Assembly (NCBI GenBank): GCA_031216915.1
Contig: CM062292.1
Location: forward strand, 74,134,956-74,198,955
Direction: 5' to 3'
Length of the DNA stretch: 64,000 bases
Source: Pictodentalium vernedei
Taxonomy: Eukaryota; Mollusca; Scaphopoda; Dentaliida; Dentaliidae
Shown: in pieces, positions 63,889 through 64,000 of the stretch
Layout: every line of letters begins with the position of its first letter
How positions within the stretch are numbered: position 1 is the first letter of the stretch
Made by a program: the position numbers and the translations under genes
Notes under the pieces: model-generated
Told to the model about the DNA's origin: nothing
Databases searched by the model: none
Seen by the model: only the letters and a program-made list of their open reading frames with translations

Positions 63889-64000
63889 AGGCCATTAAAA
63901 AAAAAAGTCTGTGTTCTCAGGGAATTATACCAAAAAAATTTGACGAGGGAGGGAGGCTTTTTTTTTTTATTTTTTAGTGATGGTCGATGTTCTTCACTGG

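Noticed and set aside
55967..64000. Upstream SIN3 exons (HDAC-interaction or PAH domains)
   Set aside because: I looked on the minus strand for the conserved blocks preceding the acidic linker and found none; they are probably beyond the window.

Overview
The window is animal nuclear DNA. It holds the 3' half of one recognisable host gene, set in a landscape made almost entirely of transposable elements. The gene is a SIN3 (paired amphipathic helix) transcriptional co-repressor on the minus strand. Seven exons between 55,966 and 17,594 join with consistent GT/AG sites and phases into 449 codons plus a stop, and they cover the SIN3 C-terminal domain. The upstream exons (PAH domains, HDAC-interaction domain) are not visible and should lie beyond 64,000. 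The lineage is inferred. Tandem arrays with wording such as GGGCCATAACTCTGG, the AAGGTCACTGTGACCTTGACC type repeat, DIRS retrotransposons and SINEs with tRNA or 5S heads all fit a lophotrochozoan, most likely a mollusc, but no sequence here proves it.

Retrotransposons. A nearly complete 7.1 kb DIRS element (29,162-36,298, minus, same sense as SIN3) sits in the 11.9 kb SIN3 intron. It has a gag-like ORF, reverse transcriptase/RNase H, a possible methyltransferase-like segment, a tyrosine recombinase, inverted terminal repeats and an internal complementary region. Further pieces of the same family occur at 1-1,717 and 63,548-63,888. A second, decayed DIRS family occupies 41,399-43,470 (minus) and 43,757-44,853 (plus). 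SINEs come with three kinds of 5' part (tRNA-like, 5S rRNA-like, and a third unidentified one) on related 3' ends, most with exact target-site duplications (TSDs). A LINE reverse-transcriptase remnant lies near 18.4-18.7 kb.

DNA elements, labelled here for reference. T1 = TTAA|CCCTTTACC, about fifteen copies or remnants. T2 = TTAA|CTGGTAGAGTGC. T3 = TTAA|CTCTTAGAAGCC. A1-A4 = foldback elements flanked by TA. H1 (TAGGGCTGTCACG), H2 (TAGTGATGAACCG), H3 (CAAGCCTGAAAATAAGC), H4 (CAGGGTTC) and H5 = hAT-like elements; H1, H2, H3 and H5 have 8-bp TSDs. Almost all have long hairpin cores. Several are nested, and an un-nested relative in this same window shows the empty site.

Tandem-array elements (24.0, 36.3-36.9, 39.3-39.8, 44.3, 51.8-52.5, 53.2-54.1, 56.9-58.4, 60.1-60.3 kb) share one layout: satellite-like monomers, usually a GGATGGACGGAC-type stretch, then a short terminal hairpin followed by an A/T tail. 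This resembles Helitron/HINE or 'pearl' type non-autonomous elements.

The mobile DNA stops only 25-60 bp short of several SIN3 splice sites, so the gene is packed with repeats to the limit that splicing tolerates.
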